NCBI RefSeq assembly: GCF_000423225.1
Contig: NZ_KE383991.1
Coordinates: 1,436,217-1,500,216, forward strand
Direction of reading: 5' to 3'
Length of the DNA stretch: 64,000 nt
From: Kaistia adipata DSM 17808
GTDB lineage: Bacteria; Pseudomonadota; Alphaproteobacteria; Rhizobiales; Kaistiaceae
Part shown: one piece after another, positions 1 to 8,472 of the stretch
Layout: each line of letters opens with the position of its first letter
How positions within the stretch are numbered: the first letter of the stretch is position 1
The notes under the pieces: model-generated
Seen by the model: only the letters and a program-made list of their open reading frames with translations
The model's database searches: none
What the model was told of the DNA's origin: nothing
Program-made: the position numbers and the translations under genes

Positions 1-124
1 TCTGGCTGCCGAGATCGCCGGGCGACGGCGCGTCCTTCGCCAGTGAAAGCGACGGCGCGGCCAGAGCGGCCAGGGCGACGAGAGAAACGACAAATGCCCG
101 CATGATGGCCATCATAGCCTTCAT
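1..124 (-). CDS. Secreted protein, N-terminal part only
   Basis: Only the first 41 codons lie in the window; the gene runs off the left edge. Translation from the ATG at 124 gives MKAMMAIMRAFVVSLVAL followed by an Ala/Leu-rich stretch and a likely signal peptidase site after ASLA-type residues (LSLAKD), so this is the signal peptide of an exported protein. ATG codons at codons 4, 5 and 8 are alternative starts. Nothing of the mature domain beyond about 12 residues is visible, so no function can be given. Confidence 0.6.
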   Translation of the reverse strand, partial: MKAMMAIMRAFVVSLVALAALAAPSLSLAKDAPSPGDLGSQ

Positions 125-174
125 GCGGGCATCGTCAAAACCAAATCCAGCCGGCGCGCGACGCGCGCCCTTCA

Positions 175-300
175 TCAGCCCTGACGGGCCTTGAAGCGCG
201 GATTGACCTTGTTGATGATGAAAACACGGCCCTTGCGGCGAACGAGCCGGTTGGCACGATGGCGCCCGAGAAGGGACTTGAGCGAGTTCTTGATCTTCAT
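175..300 (-). CDS. rpmJ: 50S ribosomal protein L36
   Basis: A 41-residue, strongly basic protein starting [10 protein letters not shown] and ending NPRFKARQG, the typical alphaproteobacterial form of L36, a late-assembling component of the large ribosomal subunit. It contains the [10 protein letters not shown] core and IINK segment of the family. Like the alphaproteobacterial form, it lacks the zinc-binding cysteines of the shorter C+ type. It is monocistronic here, lying just upstream of the divergently oriented KGG-protein gene and transcribed toward the secreted-protein gene on its own strand. Confidence 0.95.
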   Translation of the reverse strand: MKIKNSLKSLLGRHRANRLVRRKGRVFIINKVNPRFKARQG

Positions 301-519
301 GGCGCGACGCTCACGAAAGGGTTCCGGGAACGAAACGAGCGCCCAAGGCGCCCGCTCGAAAATTCGGGCGGACCATATGCAGCGAGCCCTCGTCTGTCAA
401 CACGAGCGCTCCAGAATCCCGTGACGGAGGCCCGTCGCCTCGCGTTATCCGGCAAAGTTCGGAACGATTGGCCGGAACGCGGGTTCTTACACCGGACGGG
501 GTTCATTGGAGTGAGCGAC

Positions 520-708
520 ATGCCCAACAAAGACCAGCGCGGTGGATCCGGAAACTCCGTAAACGACCCGAAACGGGCCTCCGAAATGGGCAAGAAGGGC
601 GGCGAGCCGTCCGGCCAGCGCCAGCAGAGCCAGGCGTCCGAGAGGTCGCCGCAGCAAGGCTCGCAGCACAAGAATCGCGACATGCCGCCCAAGGGCGGCC
701 AGCGCTGA
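520..708 (+). CDS. Small KGG-motif (stress-induced type) protein
   Basis: A 62-residue hydrophilic protein rich in Gln, Ser, Gly and Lys. It carries the SEMGKKGGE motif at about residues 21-29 and a degenerate second copy (PPKGG) at the C-terminus, which place it in the KGG family (general stress protein GsiB/YciG-like). Those proteins are intrinsically disordered and linked to stress tolerance in other bacteria; the role here is inferred. ATG 520 is chosen; an in-frame GTG at 511 is possible. A strong hairpin terminator follows 26 bases downstream. Confidence 0.75.
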   Translation: MPNKDQRGGSGNSVNDPKRASEMGKKGGEPSGQRQQSQASERSPQQGSQHKNRDMPPKGGQR

Positions 709-733
709 GCGACGGCTGCACGATTCCTATCCT

Positions 734-760
734 GAACCCGCCCGACAGGGCGGGTTCTTT
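734..760 (+). terminator. Intrinsic terminator after KGG-protein gene
   Basis: Perfect 10-bp stem, gaacccgccc (734-743) and gggcgggttc (748-757), loop gaca, followed by a short T-rich tract. It separates the plus-strand KGG gene from the convergent Lrp gene. Confidence 0.8.
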
Positions 761-818
761 CTTGGGGGGCGCCCCGGAACCCCGATTCTCGACCGTGGCG
801 GAGAATCGATTCCCATTC

Positions 819-1277
819 CTATCCGGGCCGGCGCGCCGACAGCACATTGCGGATGGCGAAGCTCGAATGGATGCGGGCGACGCCAGGCAGCGCCGACAGG
901 ATCTCCTTGTGCACGCGCTCGAACCCCGCCGCCGTCTCGACCTCGACGCGCAGGAAATAGTCCGACCCGCCGGTCATCAGGAAGCATTCGCGGATCTCGG
1001 GATGCTTGCGCACCGCGGCCTCGAATCGATTGAGATAGTCCTCGGTCTGCCGCTCCAGCGTGATCTGCACGATGACGGCGATCCCCTCCCCCGCCGCGCC
1101 CGTGGCGACGAGGGCGGTGTAGCCCCGGATGACGCCGCTTTCCTCGAGGATCTTCACCCGCCTGAGGCAGGCCGAGGGCGACAGGCCGACCGCCTCGGCG
1201 AGCCTGGCGTTGCTGACCCGCGCATCCAGGCGAAGCTGGCGGATGATGTTGCGGTCGATGGCGTCGAGCCCGGACAT
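819..1277 (-). CDS. Lrp/AsnC family transcriptional regulator
   Basis: 152 residues, the usual Lrp length. An N-terminal winged helix-turn-helix (about residues 4-50, with SNARLAEAVGLSPSACLRRV as recognition region) is followed by a RAM ligand-binding domain (about 68-145). Lrp-type proteins form octamers or dimers and respond to amino acids. It is divergent from the D-amino-acid dehydrogenase gene, with 160 bases between the starts, so it very probably controls dadA in response to an amino acid such as alanine; this is inference from context. The ATG at 1277 is chosen because upstream in-frame codons would give an atypical N-terminal extension. Confidence 0.9.
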   Translation of the reverse strand: MSGLDAIDRNIIRQLRLDARVSNARLAEAVGLSPSACLRRVKILEESGVIRGYTALVATGAAGEGIAVIVQITLERQTEDYLNRFEAAVRKHPEIRECFLMTGGSDYFLRVEVETAAGFERVHKEILSALPGVARIHSSFAIRNVLSARRPG

Positions 1278-1437
1278 GCAGCTTCCTTCATAACGTGCGC
1301 AGGAAATTTCGAAATCGAGCCATCTATCGCACGATCTTGCGCGAATAGCTCGAACGTTCGCAGGATGGCGCAATATGATGGAGGCAGACATCTGGGCGAC
1401 GCGCGGCGGCACGGGCCGAGCGCGGACGGGGACGACC

Positions 1438-2703
1438 ATGAAGATCACCATTCTCGGCGCCGGCGTCATCGGCGTGACGTCCGCATACTATCTGGCCAAG
1501 GCCGGGCACGAAGTGACGGTCCTCGACCGCCAGCCCGGTCCTGCGCTGGAGACCAGCTTCGCCAATGCCGGCGAGATTTCACCCGGCTATTCCTCGCCTT
1601 GGGCCGCACCCGGCATCCCGCAGAAGGCGGCGAAGTGGGTGTTCATGAAATATGCGCCGCTGATCATCCAGCCGATGCTCGACGCCGACACCTGGCGCTG
1701 GGTGATGGCGATGCTCGGCAACTGCACCTCGGCCCGCTACGCCACCAACAAGAGCCGCATGGTGCGGATCGCCGAATATTCGCGCGAATGCCTGATCGAG
1801 CTGCGGGCCGAGACCGGCATCGCCTATGACGGCCGCGAACAGGGCACGCTGCAATTGTTCCGGACGCAGAAGCAGCTCGACGGCATCGGCAAGGACGTCG
1901 ACGTGCTCAGGAGGGACGGCGTGCCCTTCGAGGTGCTGGACCCGTCCGGCTGCGTCGCCGCCGAGCCCGGCCTCGCCCATGTCCGCGACAAGATCGTCGG
2001 CGGCCTGCGCCTGCCGCATGACGAGACCGGCGACTGCTTCAAGTTCACCAATGCACTGGCGAAGCTGGCGGAGGCGCTCGGCGTCACCTTCCGCTATGGC
2101 ACCGACATCCTCGGCCTGCGCACCGAGGGGACGCGCGTGGCGGCGGTGCGGACCTCGGCAGGAGAGATCGCGAGCGACGTCGTCATTGCCGCCATGGGCA
2201 GCTTCACGCCGCGGCTGCTGAAGCCGCTCGGCCTCGACGTGCCGGTCTATCCGGTCAAGGGCTACTCGATCACCGTGCCGATCGTCGACGAGGCGCGCGC
2301 ACCCGTTTCGACGATCATGGACGAGACCTACAAGATCGCCATCACGCGGCTTGGCGACCGCATCCGCGTCGGCGGCATGGCGGAGATCGCCGGCTTCAAC
2401 CGCGACCTGCCGCCCGCCCGCAAGGCGACGCTGGTCTATTCCGTCGAGGATCTGTTCGGCGGCGCCGGCGACCAGTCGCAGGCCAGCTTCTGGTGCGGTC
2501 TCCGCCCGATGACGCCGGACGGCACGCCGGTGATCGGCCCGACCCGCTTCGACAACCTCTTTCTGAACACCGGCCACGGCACGCTGGGCTGGACGATGGC
2601 CTGCGGCTCCGGCCGGCTGATTGCCGACCTGGTCGACGGCAAGCGCACGGCGATCCGGTCGGACGATCTGGGCCTTGCTCGCTATCAGGGCCGCGCCACC
2701 TGA
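1438..2703 (+). CDS. dadA: D-amino acid dehydrogenase
   Basis: 421-residue flavoprotein that oxidatively deaminates D-amino acids (typically D-alanine) to 2-oxo acids, passing electrons to the respiratory chain. The FAD-binding GAGVIG motif is at residues 7-12, followed by [20 protein letters not shown], a hallmark of DadA, and a C-terminal [17 protein letters not shown]-binding segment. Length matches the family (about 416-434). The start at 1438 puts the Rossmann motif at the N-terminus, whereas the ATG at 1375 would add 21 odd residues. No alanine racemase gene (dadX) follows, unlike the enterobacterial operon. A hairpin terminator lies 10 bases downstream. Confidence 0.93.
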   Translation: MKITILGAGVIGVTSAYYLAKAGHEVTVLDRQPGPALETSFANAGEISPGYSSPWAAPGIPQKAAKWVFMKYAPLIIQPMLDADTWRWVMAMLGNCTSARYATNKSRMVRIAEYSRECLIELRAETGIAYDGREQGTLQLFRTQKQLDGIGKDVDVLRRDGVPFEVLDPSGCVAAEPGLAHVRDKIVGGLRLPHDETGDCFKFTNALAKLAEALGVTFRYGTDILGLRTEGTRVAAVRTSAGEIASDVVIAAMGSFTPRLLKPLGLDVPVYPVKGYSITVPIVDEARAPVSTIMDETYKIAITRLGDRIRVGGMAEIAGFNRDLPPARKATLVYSVEDLFGGAGDQSQASFWCGLRPMTPDGTPVIGPTRFDNLFLNTGHGTLGWTMACGSGRLIADLVDGKRTAIRSDDLGLARYQGRAT

Positions 2704-2712
2704 CACACGATG

Positions 2713-2742
2713 AAGGGCGGCCGGGATGACTCGGCCGCCCTT
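2713..2742 (+). terminator. Hairpin terminator after dadA
   Basis: Inverted repeat aagggcggccg (2713-2723) and cggccgccctt (2732-2742) with an 8-base loop, placed between dadA and the convergent small secreted-protein gene. It may work in both directions. Confidence 0.7.
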
Positions 2743-2797
2743 GCATCGCCGCGGGACGGGCCACGCGCCCCTGGCGCGCGACCTCGAGGCTCGGGAG

Positions 2798-3040
2798 CTA
2801 GTAGCTCGTGCCGCCCGAGGAAGAGCCCTGCGGCGCCATGGTCTCATGCGGCTTCGGGGTGGCGTGGTGGGCCGTCGGCTCGCACCGCCAGACATGCTTG
2901 CCCTTCTCCATCACCCGCGTCGCCTGCGTGCCGGCCTTGCAGCTTAGGCCGTGCGTGCTGGCGGCCGACGCCGGGACGCCCGCCGTCAAGGCGGCGAAGG
3001 TCATCGCCGTTGCGGTCGCGAGAGCGAATTTGCTGTTCAT
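2798..3040 (-). CDS. Small secreted protein with one cysteine pair
   Basis: 80 residues. Residues 1-26 form a signal peptide (MNSKFALATATAMTFAAL, cleavage near PASAA-S). The mature part has two cysteines (C34, C53) in a short basic segment (KGKHVWRCEP), then a low-complexity His/Pro/Ser/Gly tail ending GGTSY. The start ATG 3040 follows a ggatgatc sequence. I do not recognise a family. A disulfide-bonded periplasmic peptide is plausible. Confidence 0.6.
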   Translation of the reverse strand: MNSKFALATATAMTFAALTAGVPASAASTHGLSCKAGTQATRVMEKGKHVWRCEPTAHHATPKPHETMAPQGSSSGGTSY

Positions 3041-3348
3041 GATCATCCTCCAGTTTCGCCGGAGTGCGCACGCCGGGGCGTGAATCCCTCCGACCCGCTC
3101 AATCAACTGGAGCACGGTCGCGGGAAGACAAACGCCGCACCGCAGAGCCGAGGTTACAGGCGACCCCGAGCCGGCACGGCCCGGCCGGTCCGGCCTCGGC
3201 GCCGGCCCGACGCGGCCCGCAATTGCCAAGCCGTTGCAGCAGGTTGCAGGGCGCGGCGAACGCCCGACCGCCGCGCCGGTCCCGCGTGGAGGCTCCGGAT
3301 GTCCGCCCGGTTAAATTTTGGACATCTTCGGCAGGCTCTTCCGCCGCC
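3041..3348. other. Intergenic region without a recognisable gene
   Basis: 308 bases between two minus-strand genes. It presumably holds the promoter of the small secreted protein. I see no credible ORF with a ribosome binding site and no strong repeat. Confidence 0.4.
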
Positions 3349-3951
3349 TCAATAGGGCGGCGAGTTGACCCAGACGATGCGGGCCACCACCGTGCCGATA
3401 TTGCTGTAGCTGTGCGGCAGCGACGACTGGAAGAAGAACGAGCTGCCGGCGCCGATGACGACGGCATGGCCGTCGACGACCAGCTCGATCGTGCCCTCGA
3501 TGACGTAGCCGACCTCCTCGCCGACATGGCGAAGGACGCCGTTCGAACCGCCGCCCGGCGGCACGACATGCACGTTGGCGTTGAGCGTCCGACCCTCGGC
3601 ATAGGGGATCATCCGCTCGAAGCTCGCGAGCGGCGGGCCGGAGCCACGGCGCTCGAGCGCGAGGACCGGGCGCTCGCCATTGCGATAGACGGTGAGCGGC
3701 GCCTTGGCCGTGTCGCTGAACAAGGCCTGCACGGGCGTGCCGAGCGCCTCCGCCAGACGGTGCAGCAGGTGCAACGACGGGTCGGCGCGATCGTTCTCAA
3801 CCTTGGAGAGCATGCTTTCGGAGCAGCCCAGCTCGAGCGCAAGATCCTTCAGGCGCAATCCCTTGAGCCGGCGAAGATGGCGCAGCTGCGCCCCGAGCGA
3901 TGGCGCATCCGCATCGCTGCCGGCATCCGTGGCCTTGTCCATATCACGCAT
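3349..3951 (-). CDS. XRE-family regulator with C-terminal cupin domain
   Basis: 200 residues. An N-terminal lambda-repressor-type HTH (about residues 18-76, LKDLALELGCSESMLSKVEN) is joined to a cupin_2 barrel (about 110-190, with HVGEEVGYVIEG and the LPHSYSN end). This is the architecture of PuuR/SutR-type small-molecule regulators. It is divergent from the peptide-type ABC operon at 4202, so it is likely the operon's regulator, the cupin sensing the imported compound or a metabolite. MRDMDK at 3951 is chosen; ATG 3942 is an alternative. The frame is open further upstream but that part does not look like protein. Confidence 0.85.
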   Translation of the reverse strand: MRDMDKATDAGSDADAPSLGAQLRHLRRLKGLRLKDLALELGCSESMLSKVENDRADPSLHLLHRLAEALGTPVQALFSDTAKAPLTVYRNGERPVLALERRGSGPPLASFERMIPYAEGRTLNANVHVVPPGGGSNGVLRHVGEEVGYVIEGTIELVVDGHAVVIGAGSSFFFQSSLPHSYSNIGTVVARIVWVNSPPY

Positions 3952-3977
3952 CAAAGAGCTTACATTCTCGGCGGCTG

Positions 3978-4104
3978 TTGAATGATCTTGTAGCGCAACC
4001 CCCGCCGCGAAAACAGCGCCTGAATGCCCGGAAATTCGGCTGAGCATGACCAGCATTTGCCCTTGACCGGCGTGATGACTTTCCTGACATTCAAGTGTAT
4101 TCAA
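3978..4104. promoter_or_regulatory. Possible operator half-sites ttgaat / attcaa
   Basis: The divergent promoter region contains attcaa twice with a 10-base period (4089-4094 and 4099-4104) and its complement ttgaat at 3978-3983. These could be binding half-sites for the cupin-XRE regulator. The assignment rests only on position and repetition. Confidence 0.25.
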
Positions 4105-4201
4105 CTTTTCCGTCAGTCGTGCCGAGGGGGCGCGGATGACACTCCGCGCCTGCCACATCGCAGCGCGGACAGCGTTCGATTGCAGGGGAGATCGATCCAT
4201 C

Positions 4202-5779
4202 ATGACAGTTCATCGGCGCATGACGGTCAGCCGTCGTTTCATCCTGAAGGCCAGCGTCGCGGCGGCTGCCGTGATGGCCGTCGGCCTGCCGTTCGGCATG
4301 GCTCCGGCATTCGCCGAGGAGCCCGTCCGCGGCGGCGTGCTGAAGCTCGCCTTCTCGGCCGACCCGGCCGGCTTCGACCCGGCGCGCGGCCCGAGCGGCA
4401 TGTCGCATGTGGTGATCGAGCAGGTCTATTCGACGCTGATGTCGCTCGATCCCGACGCCAAGCCCTATCCCGACCTCGCCACCGGCTATGAGGTCTCGGA
4501 AGACGGCAAGACCTACACCTTCAAGCTGCGCGAAGGCGTCAAATTCCACAATGGCGACCCGGTCACCGCCGAGGACGTCAAGTTCACCTTCGACCGCCTG
4601 CGCGCGCCCGACAGCGGCTATTCCTACGCCTCGCAGGTCGAGACGATCGAATCGATCGACGTCGTCGATCCGCTCACGGTCCGCTTCAACCTTTCGAAGC
4701 CGACCGGCCCGTTCCTGATCTACATGGCCTTCCCGGGCTCCTCGATCGTGCCGAAGAAGCTGGTCGAGAGCGGCCACGACCTGAACTCGCAGCCGGTCGG
4801 CAGCGGCCCGTTCAAGTTCGTGTCCTACACGCCGCGCTCGATGGTCAATTTCGAGCGCAACGCGGACTTCTACGAAGAGGGCAAGCCCTATTTCGACGCG
4901 ATCGAGATGCATCTGATCGCCGACGTGACGGCGCTGACCAACGCGCTGATCTCCGGCACGGTGAACTTCTCGAACGAGATCCCGGCCAAGGACTGGGCGA
5001 CGATCTCGGCCACGCCTGGCCTCGTCGGCCAGACGCTGGAAGGCTCGCGCTACTACTGGCTGCTGCCGAACAACACGACGGCGCCGCTCGACAATCCGAA
5101 GGTCCGCCAGGCCATCGCGCATGCGATCGACCGCCAGGCGATCACCGCCGGCACCTTCTTCGGCCAGGCGACGCCGATCCTCGGCGGCGTCATTCCGGAG
5201 TGGAACTGGGCCTATGCCGACCTGAAGGAATTCACGCCGGCCGCCAATCCCGAGAAGGCCAAGGCGCTGCTCGCCGAGGCCGGCTTCCCGGACGGCTTCG
5301 AGACCTCGCTCACCATGGCCTCCTCCTTCCCGGCCATGGTCGCGATGGCGCCGATCATCCAGGCGAACCTCGCCGCCGTCGGCATCAAGGCCAAGATCAC
5401 GACCATGGAAATCCCGCGCTACTGGGATGAGGTCTGGGGTCCGAGCAAGTTCGACATGACGGCGATGTACTGGGTCAGCCCGCTCGCCGATCCGGACGAT
5501 TTCGTCACCAGCAACTATTCCTGCAACACCGGCATCAACGTCCAGAAGAGCTGTTCGGACCCGATGACGGCGATCCTCGACGAGGCCAAGTCGGGCACGA
5601 CGGAGGAAGCCCGCAAGGCCTCCTACAAGCGCCAGCAGGAATTGTCGCTCGAAGAGATGCCGATCGTGCCGCTGGTCAATGCGTGGATCCTGACCGCGCA
5701 CACCGATCAGCTGAAAAACTACAAGCCGATGCGCACCGGCTTCCTGAAGACCATCAAGGACGCCTGGCTGGCTCCCTGA
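4202..5779 (+). CDS. Dipeptide/oligopeptide-type ABC transporter substrate-binding protein
   Basis: 525 residues of the SBP_bac_5 (DppA/OppA) family, which captures peptides or related compounds in the periplasm. The N-terminus has a signal sequence, SRRFILKASVAAAAVMAVGL, of Tat-like type, with cleavage near AFAEE. The family signature region VYSTLMSLDPDAKPYPDLA and KLREGVKFHNGDPVTAEDVKF are clear. ATG 4202 follows a purine-rich gggag 10-15 bases upstream; ATG 4220 is an alternative. First gene of an operon with two permeases and two ATPases. A hairpin just downstream probably raises its expression over the membrane parts. Confidence 0.9.
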   Translation: MTVHRRMTVSRRFILKASVAAAAVMAVGLPFGMAPAFAEEPVRGGVLKLAFSADPAGFDPARGPSGMSHVVIEQVYSTLMSLDPDAKPYPDLATGYEVSEDGKTYTFKLREGVKFHNGDPVTAEDVKFTFDRLRAPDSGYSYASQVETIESIDVVDPLTVRFNLSKPTGPFLIYMAFPGSSIVPKKLVESGHDLNSQPVGSGPFKFVSYTPRSMVNFERNADFYEEGKPYFDAIEMHLIADVTALTNALISGTVNFSNEIPAKDWATISATPGLVGQTLEGSRYYWLLPNNTTAPLDNPKVRQAIAHAIDRQAITAGTFFGQATPILGGVIPEWNWAYADLKEFTPAANPEKAKALLAEAGFPDGFETSLTMASSFPAMVAMAPIIQANLAAVGIKAKITTMEIPRYWDEVWGPSKFDMTAMYWVSPLADPDDFVTSNYSCNTGINVQKSCSDPMTAILDEAKSGTTEEARKASYKRQQELSLEEMPIVPLVNAWILTAHTDQLKNYKPMRTGFLKTIKDAWLAP

Positions 5780-5789
5780 TCCTTTCAGA

Positions 5790-5830
5790 GCCCGCCGTCC
5801 GGAATCGATCCGACGGCGGGCTTCCTCTTT
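5790..5830 (+). terminator. Hairpin between binding-protein and permease genes
   Basis: Stem gcccgccgtc (5790-5799) and gacggcgggc (5812-5821), 12-base loop, then ttcctcttt. In ABC operons such an element often acts as a partial terminator or 3' stabiliser so that the binding protein is made in excess. Confidence 0.65.
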
Positions 5831-5849
5831 TCCAGGTCGCTCCCTCTCC

Positions 5850-6803
5850 ATGATCAGGCTCGTTCTGACCAGGCTGTCCGGCTTCGTGCTGACCTTGTTC
5901 GCGGCGTCCGTCGTGCTGTTCGTCACGATCAACGTCCTGCCCGGTTCCGCCGCCAAGTCCGCGCTCGGCATCCACGCCACCGCCCAGGCCATCCAGCGCT
6001 TCGAGGCGCAGCACGGCCTCGACCGTCCGCTCGTCGTCCAATACGGCGAATGGCTCGGCCGGACGCTGCGGGGCGATTTCGGCACGTCGTTCCAGAACGG
6101 AGTCGCCGTCGGCCCCGAGCTCTTGAAGCGGCTGCCGGTCACGCTGGAACTGGCCATCTTCGCCTTCATCATCGCCAACCTGATCGCCATCCCGCTCGGC
6201 GCCTGGGCGGCGCGCCGGCACCAGAAGGGTGCCGACCGCTCCATCACCTTCCTGGCGACGATCCTCGGCGCGATCCCGAATTTCTGGCTGGCGACGCTGC
6301 TGGTCCTTGTCTTCACGCTGACGCTGCGCTGGCTGCCGCCGGGTGGCTTCACGCCCTTCACCGTCAATCCGGTGATGAACTTGAAGCAGATGATCATGCC
6401 GGCACTGTCGCTCGGCATCGTCTCGTCGGCGCTGCTGATCCGCATCATGCGCGCCTCGATGCTCGAGGTGCTGTCGACCGACTATGTCCGCACGGCCGAG
6501 GCCAAGGGCGCCAACAGCCGGACGATCGTGTTCCGCCATTCGATGCGCAACGCCTTCATTCCCTATCTGAACGTCGCCGCCGTCGAGTTCGGCTTCCTGT
6601 TCGGCAGCGTCGTCGTCATCGAGGACATCTTCCTGCTGCCGGGCGTCGGCTCCTTCGTGCTGGTCGGCATCATCAACCGCGACTATCCGGTGCTGCTCGC
6701 GGGCGCGCTCGCCATCACCCTCTTCGTGCTGACGCTGAACCTGCTGGTCGACCTGATCGCCAGCCTGCTCGACCCGCGCCAGGTCAAGGCGAGGAATTCA
6801 TGA
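5850..6803 (+). CDS. Peptide-type ABC transporter permease (DppB-like)
   Basis: 317 residues. The N-terminal MIRLVLTRLSGFVLTLFAASVVLF helix and about six membrane segments match the DppB/OppB family. The cytoplasmic EAA loop appears near residues 215-235 (DYVRTAEAKGANSRTIVFRHSMRNAF). It forms the inner-membrane channel with the next gene product. Its stop codon overlaps the start of the following gene, which suggests translational coupling. Confidence 0.92.
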   Translation: MIRLVLTRLSGFVLTLFAASVVLFVTINVLPGSAAKSALGIHATAQAIQRFEAQHGLDRPLVVQYGEWLGRTLRGDFGTSFQNGVAVGPELLKRLPVTLELAIFAFIIANLIAIPLGAWAARRHQKGADRSITFLATILGAIPNFWLATLLVLVFTLTLRWLPPGGFTPFTVNPVMNLKQMIMPALSLGIVSSALLIRIMRASMLEVLSTDYVRTAEAKGANSRTIVFRHSMRNAFIPYLNVAAVEFGFLFGSVVVIEDIFLLPGVGSFVLVGIINRDYPVLLAGALAITLFVLTLNLLVDLIASLLDPRQVKARNS

Positions 6804-7636
6804 TGGCCGCGACTGCAGGCTTCGATTTCCGCCGCTGGCGGCTGGTTCTCCTCGGCGGCTTCTTCGTCGGCGTCATCCTCTTCGCGGCGATCTTCGCGCC
6901 GTGGGTCGCCCCCTATTCGCCGCTCGAGCTCGACGTCACGCAGATGCTGCAGGGGCCGAGCGCCGCGCACTGGCTCGGCACCGACGAGCTCGGCCGCGAC
7001 GTGCTCTCGCGCGCCATCTACGCCGCGCGCGTTTCGATGCAGGTAGCGCTGCTCGCCGTCAGCGTCGGCCTCGTCGGCGGCACGCTGATCGGCATGACGG
7101 CCGCCTATTTCGGCGGCATCGTCGAGCAGGTGCTGATGCGGGCGATGGACCTCCTGTTCTCGTTCCCGGCCATCCTGCTCGCCGTCGTGCTGATGGCGAG
7201 CCTCGGCACCAGCGTGCTGAACGCGATGATCGCGATCGGCATCGTCTTCATCCCCGGCTTCTCGCGGCTCGCCCGCGCCTCGACGCAGGCCGTGCTGCGC
7301 CAGCAATATATCGAGGCGGCGCGTTCGATCGGCATGAGCGACGCGCGCATCATCTTCCGCGAGATCCTGCCCAACATCATGGCGCCGCTGATGGTCGAGG
7401 CGGCCGTCGCCTTCGCCTATGCGGTGCTGCTTGAATCCGCCCTCTCCTTCCTCGGCCTCGGCGCGCAGCCGCCGGATCCCTCCTGGGGCAACATGCTGAG
7501 CACGGGCCGCGGCTTCATGGCCCAGGCGCCCTGGCTCTCGATCGTCCCCGGCATGGCGATGTTCATCTGCGTGCTCGGCTTCAACCTGCTCGGCGACGGC
7601 CTGCGCGACGTCACCGATCCGCATATGAGGGAGTGA
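6800..7636 (+). CDS. Peptide-type ABC transporter permease (DppC-like)
   Basis: 278 residues of the DppC/OppC family. An N-terminal membrane segment (about 14-36) is followed by the family motif HWLGTDELGRDVLSRAIYAAR, then a five-helix transport domain with the EAA loop (YIEAARSIGMSDARIIFREILPN). ATG 6800 has a gagg ribosome binding site 5 bases upstream and overlaps the stop of the preceding permease; ATG 6803 is equally possible. Partner of the DppB-like subunit. Confidence 0.92.
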   Translation: MMAATAGFDFRRWRLVLLGGFFVGVILFAAIFAPWVAPYSPLELDVTQMLQGPSAAHWLGTDELGRDVLSRAIYAARVSMQVALLAVSVGLVGGTLIGMTAAYFGGIVEQVLMRAMDLLFSFPAILLAVVLMASLGTSVLNAMIAIGIVFIPGFSRLARASTQAVLRQQYIEAARSIGMSDARIIFREILPNIMAPLMVEAAVAFAYAVLLESALSFLGLGAQPPDPSWGNMLSTGRGFMAQAPWLSIVPGMAMFICVLGFNLLGDGLRDVTDPHMRE

Positions 7637-7641
7637 CCGAC

Positions 7642-8472
7642 ATGGACATCCGCTCCCGCGCCGTCGAAGACGGGCGCCCCACCCTTTCGATCCGCGACCT
7701 GACGGTCGATTTCCCGAAGCGTAGCGGCTCGTTCCGGGCGGTCGACGGCGTATCGCTCGATGTCTGGCCCGGCGAGATCGTCGGCGTCATCGGCGAATCC
7801 GGCTCCGGCAAGACGATGACGGCGCTCTCGACGCTGCGCATGCTGCCGAAGCGCGCCATCGTTTCCGGCTCGATCGAGCTCGGCCAGCGCCGCATCCTCG
7901 ACCTTTCGCCGGCCGAGATGCGCAAGCTTCGTGGCGACCGGCTGTCGTTCATCCCGCAGGACGCCATGCGGGCGTTGAACCCGACCATGCGGATCGGCCG
8001 CCAGGTCGGCGAACCCTTGGTGCTGCACCGGAACCTCTCCTTCAAGACCGCCATATCCCGCGCCGTGGATCTACTCCGGGCCGTGCATGTGCGCGAGCCG
8101 GAGCGCCGCGTCGCCGACTATCCGCACGGCTTTTCCGGCGGCATGCAGCAGCGCGCCATGATTGCCATGGGCCTCGCGCTCGAGCCGGAACTGATCATCG
8201 CCGACGAGCCGACCACGGCGCTCGACGTCACGGTGCAGGCGCAGGTGCTGAAGCTGCTCAAGGAGATCCGCGACCGCGAGAAGACGTCGATCCTGTTCAT
8301 CACCCACGATCTCGGCGTCGTCGCGGAACTCTGCGACTGGGTCTATGTGATGTATCGCGGCAAGGTGGTCGAGCAGGGCTCGGTCGAGCGCATCTTCACG
8401 GAACCGCGCGAGGATTACACCCGCATGCTGCTGGCCGCGACGCCGACTCTGTTCCCGAAGGTGGCGTCATGA
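7642..8472 (+). CDS. Peptide-type ABC transporter ATP-binding protein (DppD-like)
   Basis: 276 residues. Walker A GESGSGKT at 51-58, signature FSGGMQQR, Walker B LIIADEPTTALD and a switch histidine (FITHDLG). It powers uptake through the two permeases. The ATG at 7642 has gaggga 9 bases upstream; a GTG at 7633 overlaps the previous stop and is less well spaced. It is shorter at the C-terminus than typical DppD (about 330 residues), with only part of the oligopeptide-specific tail (EDYTRMLLAATP). Confidence 0.9.
   Translation: MDIRSRAVEDGRPTLSIRDLTVDFPKRSGSFRAVDGVSLDVWPGEIVGVIGESGSGKTMTALSTLRMLPKRAIVSGSIELGQRRILDLSPAEMRKLRGDRLSFIPQDAMRALNPTMRIGRQVGEPLVLHRNLSFKTAISRAVDLLRAVHVREPERRVADYPHGFSGGMQQRAMIAMGLALEPELIIADEPTTALDVTVQAQVLKLLKEIRDREKTSILFITHDLGVVAELCDWVYVMYRGKVVEQGSVERIFTEPREDYTRMLLAATPTLFPKVAS

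Noticed and set aside
4091..6448. 785-codon minus-strand open frame opposite the peptide-ABC genes
   Set aside because: Antisense shadow caused by high third-position GC. The translation is low-complexity Arg/Gly/Asp-rich, whereas the plus strand encodes a complete binding protein and permease.
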